From CAZDQL01 sp964507325 (GTDB lineage Bacteria > Planctomycetota > UBA1135 > GCA-002686595), in assembly GCA_964507325.1 (NCBI GenBank), contig CAZDQL010000150.1:1-10101 (forward strand): a DNA stretch of 10,101 nucleotides, written 5' to 3'. The position numbers were made by a program, and so were the translations under genes. Numbering within the stretch: the stretch's first letter is position 1; each line of letters begins with the position of its first letter. Shown here piece after piece: positions 1-7,023 of the stretch. The notes under the pieces are model-generated. The model was not told where the DNA came from, did no database searches, and saw nothing but the letters and a program-made list of their open reading frames with translations.

Positions 1-51
1 CCTTCGCTCGCTCTTGGGGTCCGAGGCTCGAACCTCATGAATAGGCCGGGT

Positions 52-57
52 TAGGAT
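52..57 (+). promoter_or_regulatory. possible -10 element upstream of the C25-like gene
   Basis: TAGGAT fits the TAnnnT core of a sigma-70 -10 box and lies 23 bases before the ATG at 81, which leaves room for a short leader containing the AAGGAG ribosome binding site. No convincing -35 box is visible. The support is the rarity of TA steps in this GC-rich DNA and similar hexamers before other genes in the window. Confidence 0.25.
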
Positions 58-80
58 GGCCCTCCACGAAGGAGATTCCG

Positions 81-1643
81 ATGAACCACTTCCTCGCTGC
101 TGCGTTGCTGTGCTCCCCCCTCCCGTCGGAGGACAGCCACTACCTGGTCGTGCTCGAGAAGCAACTCGCCGACAGCGAGTACGAGCGCGCCGCAGAGGCC
201 TTGGCCGAGCACCGCGACGCCGACCTCTGGTTCTGGAACGGGCGCTGGGAGGCCCTCGAGAGGAAGCTCCTCCAGCTCGAGCCGCGCTACCTGGCGCTGG
301 TGCTCGCCCCCGGGAGCATCGACGCGAACCTGCCGCGTCGCTTGGTGCCGCTGCTGGCGCGTTTCGACGACGACCCCTTTGTCGACTGCGCCTTCGGCTT
401 GATCACCGGAGCCACCGGCGAGGACGCGCTGCGCTTCGTCGAGAACATCATCCGCGCGCCGGAGGGTTCTTTCCCCCCCGTGAAGTTCGAAAGCACCTCG
501 GTGGTCGTGGACGAGTGCATGCGCATCGGACCCCGTCCCTTCGACCGCGGCGTCGAGCGCGAGGTGCGCAGCACGGAGCTCTGGGTCACCGGCAGGGATC
601 CCGGCTGGCGCGCCTTCCTCGCCCGACACCGCGGCGAGGCCAGCGGCTCGGGGCTCGTCGAGTGGGGCCACTGCGGGGACTCCCAGGGGATCTGGCTCTT
701 CTCGATGTACCGCAACATGGACGAGGAGAAACACTGGGAGTTCTCCCCCGACAAGGTCGGCCACGACCCGCAGGGGGAGATGCCGCGCATGACGCCCATG
801 AGCCTGGTCGAGGGGGTCGACCTCTTCCCCGCGGTGGTCGTCAACGGCTCCTGCCACTCCGCGGTCACCCGCCGAACCGTCGTCGGCCCCGACATCGTCA
901 GCACCTTCGGCGACACGGGGGGGCTGGTGCGCTTCTACGAAATCGCATCGGAGGAGTCCTTCCCCCTGATGGCGATCCGCCACGGCGCCACGGCCTACAT
1001 CGCCCCCCTGGCCGCCAACAACGCCAACCGGGCCGCGATCGAGCAGTGGTGGATCCTGCGCGGCGGCACCCCGCTGGGGGAGGTGATGAAGCGCACCTAC
1101 GACGAGCTGGTCCTCGGCGCGGCGCGGCCCGAGCTGGCCTTCGCCCTCTTCGAGGAGGGGCGCCGCGAGCCCCGCGAGGCGCCGATGTTCCACGACAGCT
1201 TCCACCGCGTGCTCTTCGGCGACCCGGCCCTCGTCCCATGGGGGGACGTGGTGCCCACCTCCCACGAGGTGGAGCTCGAGCGGCGGGGCTCGCGGCTCAC
1301 CGTCCGCCTGCACTGGAAGGACCTGCGCGGCGACCCCTGGGTCTGGGACCCCTGGCGCGAGGAGCGCCACCCCGACGGCGAGCGCTCCCGCGTCTACGAG
1401 CGCATCCCCCTGGAGGGCGATCCCAAGCGGGTGCGCGGCGTGCAGATCCTCGAGGCCCAGGTCCTGGCCGAGGGGGCCTGGAAGCCGGTCACCCTGGAAC
1501 CCACCGCTCTGATCGAGATCGGCCCGTCCGGCGAATCGGTCCTGCACCTCCACGCCGGCGCCCCCCGCGAGGAGCTGAACCGCTACGACGAGGGGGCGCC
1601 GACGGAGGTGCGCGCCCGCTTCGAGGTGACCCTCGTCGAGTGA
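81..1643 (+). CDS. probable secreted C25-like (clan CD, gingipain-type) cysteine peptidase
   Basis: The 520-residue product has a short hydrophobic N-terminus (residues 4-14, FLAAALLCSPL) that could be a signal peptide, although the basic n-region is weak. Several features match the C25/clan CD layout. Residues 96-125 (DDDPFVDCAFG followed by a TGEDALRFVENII stretch) resemble the segment ending in the 'GR-sG-s-eea--yv-ki' pattern. A candidate catalytic histidine is H197 in WGHCGD, and a candidate nucleophile is C258 in VVVNGSCHS. Downstream are a conserved-looking HGATAYIAP stretch (301-309) and the LFGDPAL motif (378-384) that usually closes the C25 catalytic domain. Residues 395-520 look like a beta-rich C-terminal domain. 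The start is supported by AAGGAG at 69-74, six bases before the ATG. The next gene is 404 bases away, so it is probably transcribed alone. The family call rests on motif recognition; the His-Cys spacing of 61 residues is longer than in gingipain R, implying an insertion. Substrate is unknown. Confidence 0.72.
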   Translation: MNHFLAAALLCSPLPSEDSHYLVVLEKQLADSEYERAAEALAEHRDADLWFWNGRWEALERKLLQLEPRYLALVLAPGSIDANLPRRLVPLLARFDDDPFVDCAFGLITGATGEDALRFVENIIRAPEGSFPPVKFESTSVVVDECMRIGPRPFDRGVEREVRSTELWVTGRDPGWRAFLARHRGEASGSGLVEWGHCGDSQGIWLFSMYRNMDEEKHWEFSPDKVGHDPQGEMPRMTPMSLVEGVDLFPAVVVNGSCHSAVTRRTVVGPDIVSTFGDTGGLVRFYEIASEESFPLMAIRHGATAYIAPLAANNANRAAIEQWWILRGGTPLGEVMKRTYDELVLGAARPELAFALFEEGRREPREAPMFHDSFHRVLFGDPALVPWGDVVPTSHEVELERRGSRLTVRLHWKDLRGDPWVWDPWREERHPDGERSRVYERIPLEGDPKRVRGVQILEAQVLAEGAWKPVTLEPTALIEIGPSGESVLHLHAGAPREELNRYDEGAPTEVRARFEVTLVE

Positions 1644-2047
1644 GCGGAGGGCGGCCGGCAGGTCGCGCCCCGGTGGGCCCCTCCCGGAGAGCCAGCACCC
1701 CATCCTTCGGGTACCGATCGCGTCCCGATCCTGGAGAGGTTCGAGGGGGTTCGGTATCCGAGGTGCGTCGGCCCCCTAGTCACACTCGTGTGTTGCGACG
1801 AATTGCGGTCCGGCGGACGGATAAGCAGTATCCCGAGAGGGGGTACGACCTTCGCCGTAACCGCCTCGAAGCCGGGGTGTTTCCTCGAATCCGTCGTCCC
1901 GGTTCTGGCCCGCGGCGGTAGGATTCCGCGCCGACGGGAAGGGTCCACGCAATCCACACCCAAGCGCGCCGACCGCACCGAGCGGCGCTGAAGACTCGAT
2001 GAGCTGAAGGGGTCAGGCCAAGACTCCCGATACAGGAGACTGTCCAC
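1644..2047. other. 404-base intergenic region with imperfect inverted repeats
   Basis: No credible coding frame occupies this stretch. Just after the stop of the C25-like gene, GGAGGG (1646-1651) can pair with CCCTCC (1679-1684) around an inner GGGCG/CGCCC stem (1649-1653 with 1666-1670, an alternative pairing); there is no T-run, so a classical intrinsic terminator is not supported. Further on, AGGGGG (1744-1749) can pair with CCCCCT (1772-1777), enclosing TCGG/CCGA (1751-1754 with 1758-1761). A CGCGG/CCGCG pair (1911-1915, 1926-1930) surrounds a TAGGAT. The second half probably holds the promoter and leader of the acetyltransferase-kor operon. No known riboswitch was recognised. Confidence 0.5.
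1919..1924 (+). promoter_or_regulatory. possible -10 element for the GNAT-kor operon
   Basis: TAGGAT, identical to the hexamer before the first gene, lies 123 bases before the acetyltransferase ATG at 2048, inside the loop of a CGCGG/CCGCG inverted repeat. No recognisable -35 box was found at the usual spacing. If used, the transcript would have a leader of roughly 115 bases. Confidence 0.2.
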
Positions 2048-2650
2048 ATGGTTGTTTCCGGAGATCCCAAGACGGCGAAGCTCAGGAACGGTCAGGAGGT
2101 GACTCTGCGGCCGATGGGCCCCGAGGACCTGGACCTCGTCCACGAGTTCTTCTCCCAGCGCGTCCCACCCGAGGATCGCCTCTACCTGCGCTACGACGTG
2201 GCCAAGCGCTCCGTGATCGAGCGCTGGGTGGCGGACATGCCCCGCTCGAGGGTGCAGCGCATCTTGATGTTCCGCGATGGGGAGCTGATCGCCGACGGGG
2301 CGATCGAACACCACCCGGTGGGGTGGACCAGCCACGTGGCCGCCGTGCGCCTGGTGGTGGCGCGCGACCACCAGGGCAAGGGGGCCGGGCTGGTGATGCT
2401 GCGCGAGCTGGTGAACATCGCCCACGAGAAGGGGGTGGAGATCATCACAGCGCAGACCTTCGAGGACGCCGACAAGGGCGTGGGCCTCTTCAAGAGGCTC
2501 GGCTTCCGCATCGAGGCGGTGCTGAGCAACTTCGCCAAGGACATCGAAGGCAACCGCAAGAACCTGATGATCCTCGTACGCGACGCCGAGGAACTCTGGC
2601 AGGAGATGGAAGACCTGCTACTGGACAGCGATTGGCGCGGCGATTCCTGA
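2048..2650 (+). CDS. GNAT-family acetyltransferase leading the kor operon
   Basis: The 200-residue protein has one GNAT domain spanning most of its length. The acetyl-CoA pyrophosphate-binding loop is visible as QGKGAG (109-114), preceded by the beta-strand VRLVVARDH (100-108) and followed by helix LVMLRELVNIA. The later GLFKRLGF segment (146-153) matches the C-terminal GNAT motif B region. The N-terminal segment (TLRPMGPEDLDLVHEFF, then PPEDRLYLRY) resembles the GNAT domains of Pat-type protein lysine acetyltransferases and of those fused to NDP-forming acyl-CoA synthetases, so a protein substrate is plausible but unproven. AGGAG at 2034-2038 lies nine bases before the ATG. Only 18 bases separate its stop from korD, so it is very likely co-transcribed with the oxidoreductase. 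The acidic tail EELWQEMEDLLLDSD (181-195) is probably helical. GNAT membership is secure; the substrate is not. Confidence 0.85.
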   Translation: MVVSGDPKTAKLRNGQEVTLRPMGPEDLDLVHEFFSQRVPPEDRLYLRYDVAKRSVIERWVADMPRSRVQRILMFRDGELIADGAIEHHPVGWTSHVAAVRLVVARDHQGKGAGLVMLRELVNIAHEKGVEIITAQTFEDADKGVGLFKRLGFRIEAVLSNFAKDIEGNRKNLMILVRDAEELWQEMEDLLLDSDWRGDS

Positions 2651-2668
2651 ACGACGCGAGTCGACACC

Positions 2669-2938
2669 ATGTCTACAGATAAAGGCAAGAAGCGCAAGAT
2701 CAGCAAGTTCATCTGCGAGATCCCCATCGATGCCGAGCGCTGCAAGGGCTGTGGGTTCTGCGTGGAGTTCTGCCCGACGGACGTGCTGGTCCTATCCGAC
2801 GAGTTCAACGCCAAGGGCTACCACCCGCCGGAGGTGGCCGAGATCGACTACTGCACCGGCTGTGATCTTTGCGGCATGTACTGCCCGGACTTCGCCATCT
2901 ACGCGGTGAAGGTGGGGCGCCGGGACAAGAAAGCGTGA
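2669..2938 (+). CDS. korD: 2-oxoacid:ferredoxin oxidoreductase delta subunit (2x[4Fe-4S] ferredoxin-like)
   Basis: This 89-residue protein carries two complete [4Fe-4S] binding motifs. The first uses C25, C28, C31 and C35 (CKGCGFCVEFCP) and the second C62, C65, C68 and C72 (CTGCDLCGMYCP). It is the electron-transfer subunit that passes electrons from the TPP-bound intermediate on the beta subunit towards a soluble ferredoxin. The lysine-rich N-terminus (KGKKRK) precedes the fold, and the spacer with KGYHPPEV (49-56) is typical of KorD/OorD subunits. It lies directly before korA, matching the D-A-B-C order of oorDABC. The ribosome binding site is weak (GCGAG at 2656-2660, eight bases before the ATG), so translation may be coupled to the upstream acetyltransferase gene. 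Confidence 0.92.
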   Translation: MSTDKGKKRKISKFICEIPIDAERCKGCGFCVEFCPTDVLVLSDEFNAKGYHPPEVAEIDYCTGCDLCGMYCPDFAIYAVKVGRRDKKA

Positions 2939-2943
2939 GCCTG

Positions 2944-4116
2944 ATGGTCGACTACAAAGAAGCCGATCCCGCCGGTGTCCTGACCGGCGCGCATTTCCTC
3001 GACGGTGACCACGCTTGCTGCGAGGGCGCCCTGGCCGCCGGCTGCCGATTCGTGGCCGGGTATCCGATCACGCCCTCCACCGAGGTCGTCGAACGCATCG
3101 CGGCGCGCTTCCCCCAGGTGGGCAAGGGCTTGTTCATCCAGATGGAGGACGAGATCGCCTCTTCCATCGCCATCCAAGGCGCGATCTGGGGGGGCAAGAA
3201 GGCGATGACCGTCACCTGCGGTCCGGGCCTCTCCCTGATGACCGAGCACATCGGACTGGCGGCCATCACCGAGCTGCCGGTGGTGTTCGTCAACGTGCAG
3301 CGCACCGGCCCCTCCACCGGGTTGCCCACCGGCCCCGGTCAGGCGGACATGATGCAGGCGCGCTGGGGCTCCCACGGTGACTACGAGGTCATCGCGCTCT
3401 GCCCCCAGTCGCCGCAGGAGTGTTTCGATCTGACGATCGAGGCCTTCAACATGGCGGAGATCTACCGCAACCCCGTCTTCGTGATGATGGACGAGTGCGT
3501 GGGGCACATGACCGAGAAGGTGGTCATCCCCGAAGCCTCGGAGATTCAGATCGTCGAGCGGCGCTGGACGAAGAAGAAGCCCGGCGAGTACAAGCCCTTC
3601 GAGCCGGTCGAGGACATGGTCCCCGACATGGTCAAGGCGGGGGACGGCTACAAGATCCACGTCACCGGCCTGACCCACGACGAGCGGGGCTATCCGACGA
3701 TGACCCCGGATTGCCAGGCGACGATGCTGGAGCGGATCGTCACGAAGATCCGCACCAAGGAGTCCGAGATCCGCAGGCTCGAGACGGAGAACCTCGACGA
3801 CGCGGAAGTGGTGGTGCTCTCCTACGGCATCACGGCACGGGTCGCCCTGCGGGCCATCGAGATGGCGCGCGCCAAGGGCATCAAGGTCGGGCGCATGCGC
3901 CTGATCGTGGCATGGCCCTTCCCCGAGGAGCCGGTGCGCGAGATCGCCGAGCAGGTCAAGGCGATCGTGGTACCGGAGATGAACATGGGCCAGATGTCCT
4001 TGGAGGTCGAGCGAGCGGTCGCCGGACGCTGCGAGACCATCCTGGTCCCCCACCACGGCGGCGCGGTTCACGAGATCGAGACGATCCTGCAAGCCATCGA
4101 GAAGGCAGTCCAATGA
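2944..4116 (+). CDS. korA: 2-oxoglutarate:ferredoxin oxidoreductase alpha subunit
   Basis: The product (390 residues from this start) is the KorA/OorA alpha subunit of the complex that converts 2-oxoglutarate, CoA and oxidised ferredoxin to succinyl-CoA, CO2 and reduced ferredoxin. The N-terminal pyrimidine-binding domain shows GYPITPST (39-46), MEDEIASS (67-74), TCGPGLSLM (91-99) and the subfamily signature QRTGPSTGLPT (119-129). THDERGYPT (244-252) follows, then the transketolase-C-like domain II with VLSYGITAR (291-299) and EMNMGQM (345-351). The length fits KorA; a fused gamma domain is absent because korC is separate. The start is ambiguous: ATG 2944 lies five bases after the korD stop, while GTG 2935 would overlap that stop as GTGA and add three residues. 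Neither has a strong ribosome binding site, so coupling to korD is likely. The substrate could be another 2-oxoacid; KorA is favoured by the GPSTGLPT signature and D-A-B-C order. Confidence 0.93.
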   Translation: MVDYKEADPAGVLTGAHFLDGDHACCEGALAAGCRFVAGYPITPSTEVVERIAARFPQVGKGLFIQMEDEIASSIAIQGAIWGGKKAMTVTCGPGLSLMTEHIGLAAITELPVVFVNVQRTGPSTGLPTGPGQADMMQARWGSHGDYEVIALCPQSPQECFDLTIEAFNMAEIYRNPVFVMMDECVGHMTEKVVIPEASEIQIVERRWTKKKPGEYKPFEPVEDMVPDMVKAGDGYKIHVTGLTHDERGYPTMTPDCQATMLERIVTKIRTKESEIRRLETENLDDAEVVVLSYGITARVALRAIEMARAKGIKVGRMRLIVAWPFPEEPVREIAEQVKAIVVPEMNMGQMSLEVERAVAGRCETILVPHHGGAVHEIETILQAIEKAVQ

Positions 4117-4982
4117 GTCAGGTCGAATCAACTGTGGAGCTTTCGGAGAACCCGGTCGTTCCCTTCCTCCGGATGGAGCGCATGCCGCACATCTGGTGCC
4201 CGGGGTGCGGGATCGGGACCACCGTCAACTGTTTCGCGCGGGCGGTCGAGGATTGCGGCATCCCGCTCGACGACTTGACGGTCGTGTCCGGCATCGGCTG
4301 CACCGGCCGCGTGGCGGGCTACCTGGCGGTGGATTCCTTCCACACCACCCACGGGCGGGCCATTCCTTTCGCCACGGGGCTCAAGCTGTCCAACCCCAAG
4401 CTCAACGTGGTGGTCTACTCGGGGGACGGAGACCTGGCGGCGATCGGCGGCAACCACTTCATCCACGCCGCGCGCCGCAACATGGACATCACCGTGGTCT
4501 TCGTCAACAACCACACCTACGCCATGACCGGCGGGCAGGCCAGCTCGACGACGCCCATCTCGGCGCTCGGCACGACCGCGCCCTACGGGGTCTTCGAGAC
4601 GCCCTTCAACATGCCCTACCTGGCGGAATCCTGCGGCGCGGTCTACGTGGCGCGCTGGACCTCCTACCACGTGCGGCAGATGGCCAAGGCGATGAAGGAG
4701 GCGATCCAGAAGCGCGGCTTCAGCTTCCTCGAGATCATCTCCCCCTGCCCCACCCTCTACGAGCGGCGCAACCGCTTGGGTGACGGGCTGACACGCATGA
4801 ACTGGTACCGGGAGAACAGCGAGATCCAGCACGGAGCGGACACGCGCACCCTCGACATCGACTTCGAGGGCAAGATCATCTGCGGCAAGTTCGTCGACAA
4901 GGACAAGCCGACCTTCCTCGACACCTACAACCAACAGCTCGGCGAACGGCTCGGGCCCAAGTTCGAGCCCTACGAGGGGTAG
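4113..4982 (+). CDS. korB: 2-oxoglutarate:ferredoxin oxidoreductase beta subunit (TPP-binding)
   Basis: This 289-residue protein is the thiamine-diphosphate-binding subunit that carries out decarboxylation. WCPGCG (28-33) opens the domain, and SGIGCTGR (59-66) follows; cysteines at such positions hold the proximal [4Fe-4S] cluster in this family. The TPP/Mg site is seen as GDGD (104-107), with the usual downstream asparagines N132-N133 and the YAMTGGQ segment (136-142). SPCPTLYERRN near residue 210 is typical of KorB. The ATG overlaps the korA stop by four bases (ATGA), and GAAGG at 4101-4105 lies seven bases upstream, both arguing for this start and for coupled, balanced translation. The C-terminal region (about 255-289) is the usual KorB tail. 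Assignment to the family is secure, and exact 2-oxoacid specificity is inferred. Confidence 0.94.
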   Translation: MSQVESTVELSENPVVPFLRMERMPHIWCPGCGIGTTVNCFARAVEDCGIPLDDLTVVSGIGCTGRVAGYLAVDSFHTTHGRAIPFATGLKLSNPKLNVVVYSGDGDLAAIGGNHFIHAARRNMDITVVFVNNHTYAMTGGQASSTTPISALGTTAPYGVFETPFNMPYLAESCGAVYVARWTSYHVRQMAKAMKEAIQKRGFSFLEIISPCPTLYERRNRLGDGLTRMNWYRENSEIQHGADTRTLDIDFEGKIICGKFVDKDKPTFLDTYNQQLGERLGPKFEPYEG

Positions 4983-4986
4983 TCCG

Positions 4987-5556
4987 ATGGCAACCAGCGA
5001 GATCAAGATCGGCGGATTCGGCGGCCAGGGCGTGATCCTGACCGGGATCATCATCGGCCGGGCGGCCTCGATCTACGACGACAAGTTCGCCACCATGACC
5101 CAGGCCTTCGGGCCGGAGGCGCGCGGCTCGGCTTGCTCCTCGCAGGTGATCGTGTCGAACGACGTGATCCTGTACCCCTACGTGACCCACCCCGATGTCC
5201 TGGTGGTGATGTCGCAGGAGGCCTACACCAAGTTCTCGCCCGCCATGGCCAGCGACGGGCTCCTGCTCTACGAGGAGGACCTGGTGAATCCCAAGGACCT
5301 GCCGTCGGGGATCCGGGCCTTCGGCATTCCGGCCACGCGCTTCGCCGAGGAGTTGGGCCGCAAGATGGTGCTCAACATCGTGATGACCGGCTTCTTCACC
5401 GCCGTCACGGGGTTGATCGACCCCGAAGCGATGAGGGCGGCGGTCAAGGCGTCGGTGCCCCGGGGCACCGAGGACCTGAACCTGCGCGCCTTCGCCAAGG
5501 GGTTCGAGCACGGGCAGAGCCTGGTGCCGGACGGCGTGTTGAACGCGCACTGCTAG
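4987..5556 (+). CDS. korC: 2-oxoacid:ferredoxin oxidoreductase gamma subunit
   Basis: The 189-residue protein is the gamma (POR/KOR gamma-type) subunit, the last of four needed for the complex. It shows the family's nucleotide-binding-like start GGFGGQGV (9-16) and the conserved FGPEARG (41-47) followed by SACSSQVIVS. VMSQEAYTKF matches the usual region contacting the other subunits. It starts four bases after the korB stop, and GAGGGG (4974-4979) overlapping the end of korB provides the ribosome binding site. This is the last gene of the compact operon: a 120-base gap follows before the next, functionally unrelated gene. Length matches the separate KorC/OorC type. Confidence 0.93.
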   Translation: MATSEIKIGGFGGQGVILTGIIIGRAASIYDDKFATMTQAFGPEARGSACSSQVIVSNDVILYPYVTHPDVLVVMSQEAYTKFSPAMASDGLLLYEEDLVNPKDLPSGIRAFGIPATRFAEELGRKMVLNIVMTGFFTAVTGLIDPEAMRAAVKASVPRGTEDLNLRAFAKGFEHGQSLVPDGVLNAHC

Positions 5557-5576
5557 CCGTCGAGCAGCGCGCGCGC

Positions 5577-5626
5577 GTCGAGAGCCCAGATTGAGATGCG
5601 GGGGGGCTGCCGCGAGCACTCTCGAC
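5577..5626 (+). terminator. possible hairpin ending the kor operon
   Basis: GTCGAGAG (5577-5584) and CTCTCGAC (5619-5626) form a perfect 8-base inverted repeat around 34 bases, in which AGCCC (5583-5587) could alternatively pair with GGGCT (5604-5608). The pyrimidine stretch CGTTTCTCT follows, but there is no real T-run and the loop is long. It sits 20 bases after the korC stop, which is the right place for a transcript end. Confidence 0.25.
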
Positions 5627-5641
5627 CGTTTCTCTGCGTGC

Positions 5642-5647
5642 TATGGT
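5642..5647 (+). promoter_or_regulatory. possible -10 element before the Pcp-like gene
   Basis: TATGGT matches four of six positions of the -10 consensus and lies 29 bases before the ATG at 5677. TCGACC (5622-5627) is a partial -35 match, but the 14-base spacing is too short to be convincing. Confidence 0.22.
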
Positions 5648-5676
5648 GAGGCACCCAAGTCGTGGGTCTCCCAAGC

Positions 5677-6966
5677 ATGCACACCTCTCGCATCCTCCCC
5701 GGCGCGGTCCTCCTCGCCGCCCTCCTCGCCCCCCCCGCAGAAGCCCAGCGCGGATCCAGGGGAACGCGCCTCGAGGCCCTTCCCGCCCCCCAGACGAACC
5801 TCTACCCCGCCGGCATGGGTCTCGGAGCCCGCGGCTGGGGCCCAGGTCGAACGACGCGCCCGGCGATCCTGCTCACCGGCTACTGGCCGCCCTCGAACGA
5901 GATGATCCGGCGCTTCAGCACGGATCCGGTGCAGAACCCCGACGGCTGGATCGGCTCCGATTGGGAGGGGCGGGGCTACGACGTCTACTCCTTCTTCCCC
6001 GAGTTCCCCCACGGCCTCGGCAAGGGGGAGGGGGATCTGGAGGTGGACTACCAGGACACCTCGGCCGACTTCTGGCCGATCGCCGACGGCCTGCAGCCGA
6101 TCGCCGTCATCACCTTCAGCCGCGGCTACACCGACCGGAGCTGGGAGCTGGAGATGAACAACCGCAACCTCCTGACCTGGATCGACGACTACCTCGCTCC
6201 CTACCAGCCGATCCCCGCTCCGCCCGACGGCTCGCTGCCCGCCGACTCGGAGCGCCTCACCACCCTTCCCGTGCAGAAGGTGATGGACGCGGTGAACGTG
6301 GCCCATATCCCGGGCCTCAACGTCTACGTCGACATCAACGGCAACGGGGGCGGGTTCCTGTCGGAGTTCATCGCCTACCACGGGGTTTGGTACCAGGCGT
6401 TGCACGCCAGCCCGTCCGATCCGGCCTGGTGCGTGGCGGGGGGGCACGTGCACGTGGGGGGGATGCTCACGACGGCCCACGCGCGGCAGGCCACCCACCA
6501 GACCCTGCGCGCGGTGATCCGCTACGTGGACGAGGTGACGAGCCCGGCCGGTGGCAACACGGAGTGGTTCTGCGTCCCCAACGACACGACCCAGACCTTC
6601 GGCGCGATACTCACGCCGATGGGCTCGAACTCGATCACCCGCAACGACTTCGGGCTGCAGGTGGTGAAGACCATCCCGGACAACTTCGGCCTGGCCTTCT
6701 ACGGCGAGTCTCAGCAAGCCGGCACGCCGCTGGGCGATGGGGTGCTGTGCGTCGGTGCGCCCCTCTACCGTCTGCTCCCCGCGGCCCTGGCGGACTCTGG
6801 AGGGCGCGCTCACTACTGGCTCGACTTCACCCAGCCCCCCCTGGTCGGCGGCCCGGGGCAGGTCACGGCGGGGTCGACCTGGCAGTTCCAGTACTGGCTG
6901 CGGGACCCGGCGGGCGCCTCGCAATCCAACTTGAGCAGCGGACTTTCGGTCACCTTCGTGCCCTGA
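5677..6966 (+). CDS. secreted protein with pyroglutamyl-peptidase-I-like domain (nucleophile position Ser) and planctomycete-type C-terminal domain
   Basis: The 429-residue product starts with a clear signal peptide: HTSRILPG, a hydrophobic stretch (about 10-20) and an AEA cleavage site near residue 23. Residues 63-282 look like a divergent pyrrolidone-carboxylate peptidase (C15) fold. ILLTGYWPP (64-72) resembles the ILVTGFEPF start, and ELEMNNRN (157-164) aligns with the ERxAxN segment, placing E159 at the catalytic Glu. GGGFLSEF (224-231) aligns with AGTYVCN, so the nucleophilic Cys is replaced by S229, and H259 in GGHVHVGG is at the catalytic His. Residues about 325-429 form a separate domain with FGLAFYG, GDGVLCVG, FQYWLRDP, NLSSGL and VTFVP, which I recall as a recurrent C-terminal module of secreted planctomycete proteins. 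A GTG at 5662 with GGTGAG upstream is an alternative start. Activity is uncertain; the C15 relationship is a by-eye alignment. Confidence 0.6.
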   Translation: MHTSRILPGAVLLAALLAPPAEAQRGSRGTRLEALPAPQTNLYPAGMGLGARGWGPGRTTRPAILLTGYWPPSNEMIRRFSTDPVQNPDGWIGSDWEGRGYDVYSFFPEFPHGLGKGEGDLEVDYQDTSADFWPIADGLQPIAVITFSRGYTDRSWELEMNNRNLLTWIDDYLAPYQPIPAPPDGSLPADSERLTTLPVQKVMDAVNVAHIPGLNVYVDINGNGGGFLSEFIAYHGVWYQALHASPSDPAWCVAGGHVHVGGMLTTAHARQATHQTLRAVIRYVDEVTSPAGGNTEWFCVPNDTTQTFGAILTPMGSNSITRNDFGLQVVKTIPDNFGLAFYGESQQAGTPLGDGVLCVGAPLYRLLPAALADSGGRAHYWLDFTQPPLVGGPGQVTAGSTWQFQYWLRDPAGASQSNLSSGLSVTFVP

Positions 6967-7011
6967 CGGCGCACGAACGGTAGTGTTACCGAAGCTGGCC
7001 CGCTCGCGCGC

Positions 7012-7017
7012 TAGCCT
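7012..7017 (+). promoter_or_regulatory. possible -10 element with leaderless start of the M64 gene
   Basis: TAGCCT ends six bases before the ATG at 7024, so transcription would begin at or next to the start codon. This would explain the absence of any Shine-Dalgarno-like sequence before that ATG. No clear -35 box is seen. Confidence 0.22.
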
Positions 7018-7023
7018 ACCCCT

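Noticed and set aside
18..40. Possible tRNA T-arm (GAGG CTCGAA CCTC)
   Set aside because: The loop has six bases in the pairing that works, the seven-base T-loop register breaks the stem, and no acceptor stem or CCA-like end follows. It is only a short near-palindrome at the window edge.
56..1921. 621-codon plus-strand frame overlapping the C25-like gene
   Set aside because: The product is Arg/Pro/Gly-rich without motifs, while the gene starting at 81 has a ribosome binding site and clan CD motifs.
2899..4131. 410-codon minus-strand frame opposite korA
   Set aside because: The translation is rich in His, Asp, Leu and Arg with no domain, and lies fully antisense to a clear korA.
5558..5582. 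Direct repeat CGTCGAG flanking a GC alternation after korC
   Set aside because: Two short copies around a low-complexity CGCGCG run are expected by chance in this composition; no insertion or recombination signature accompanies them.
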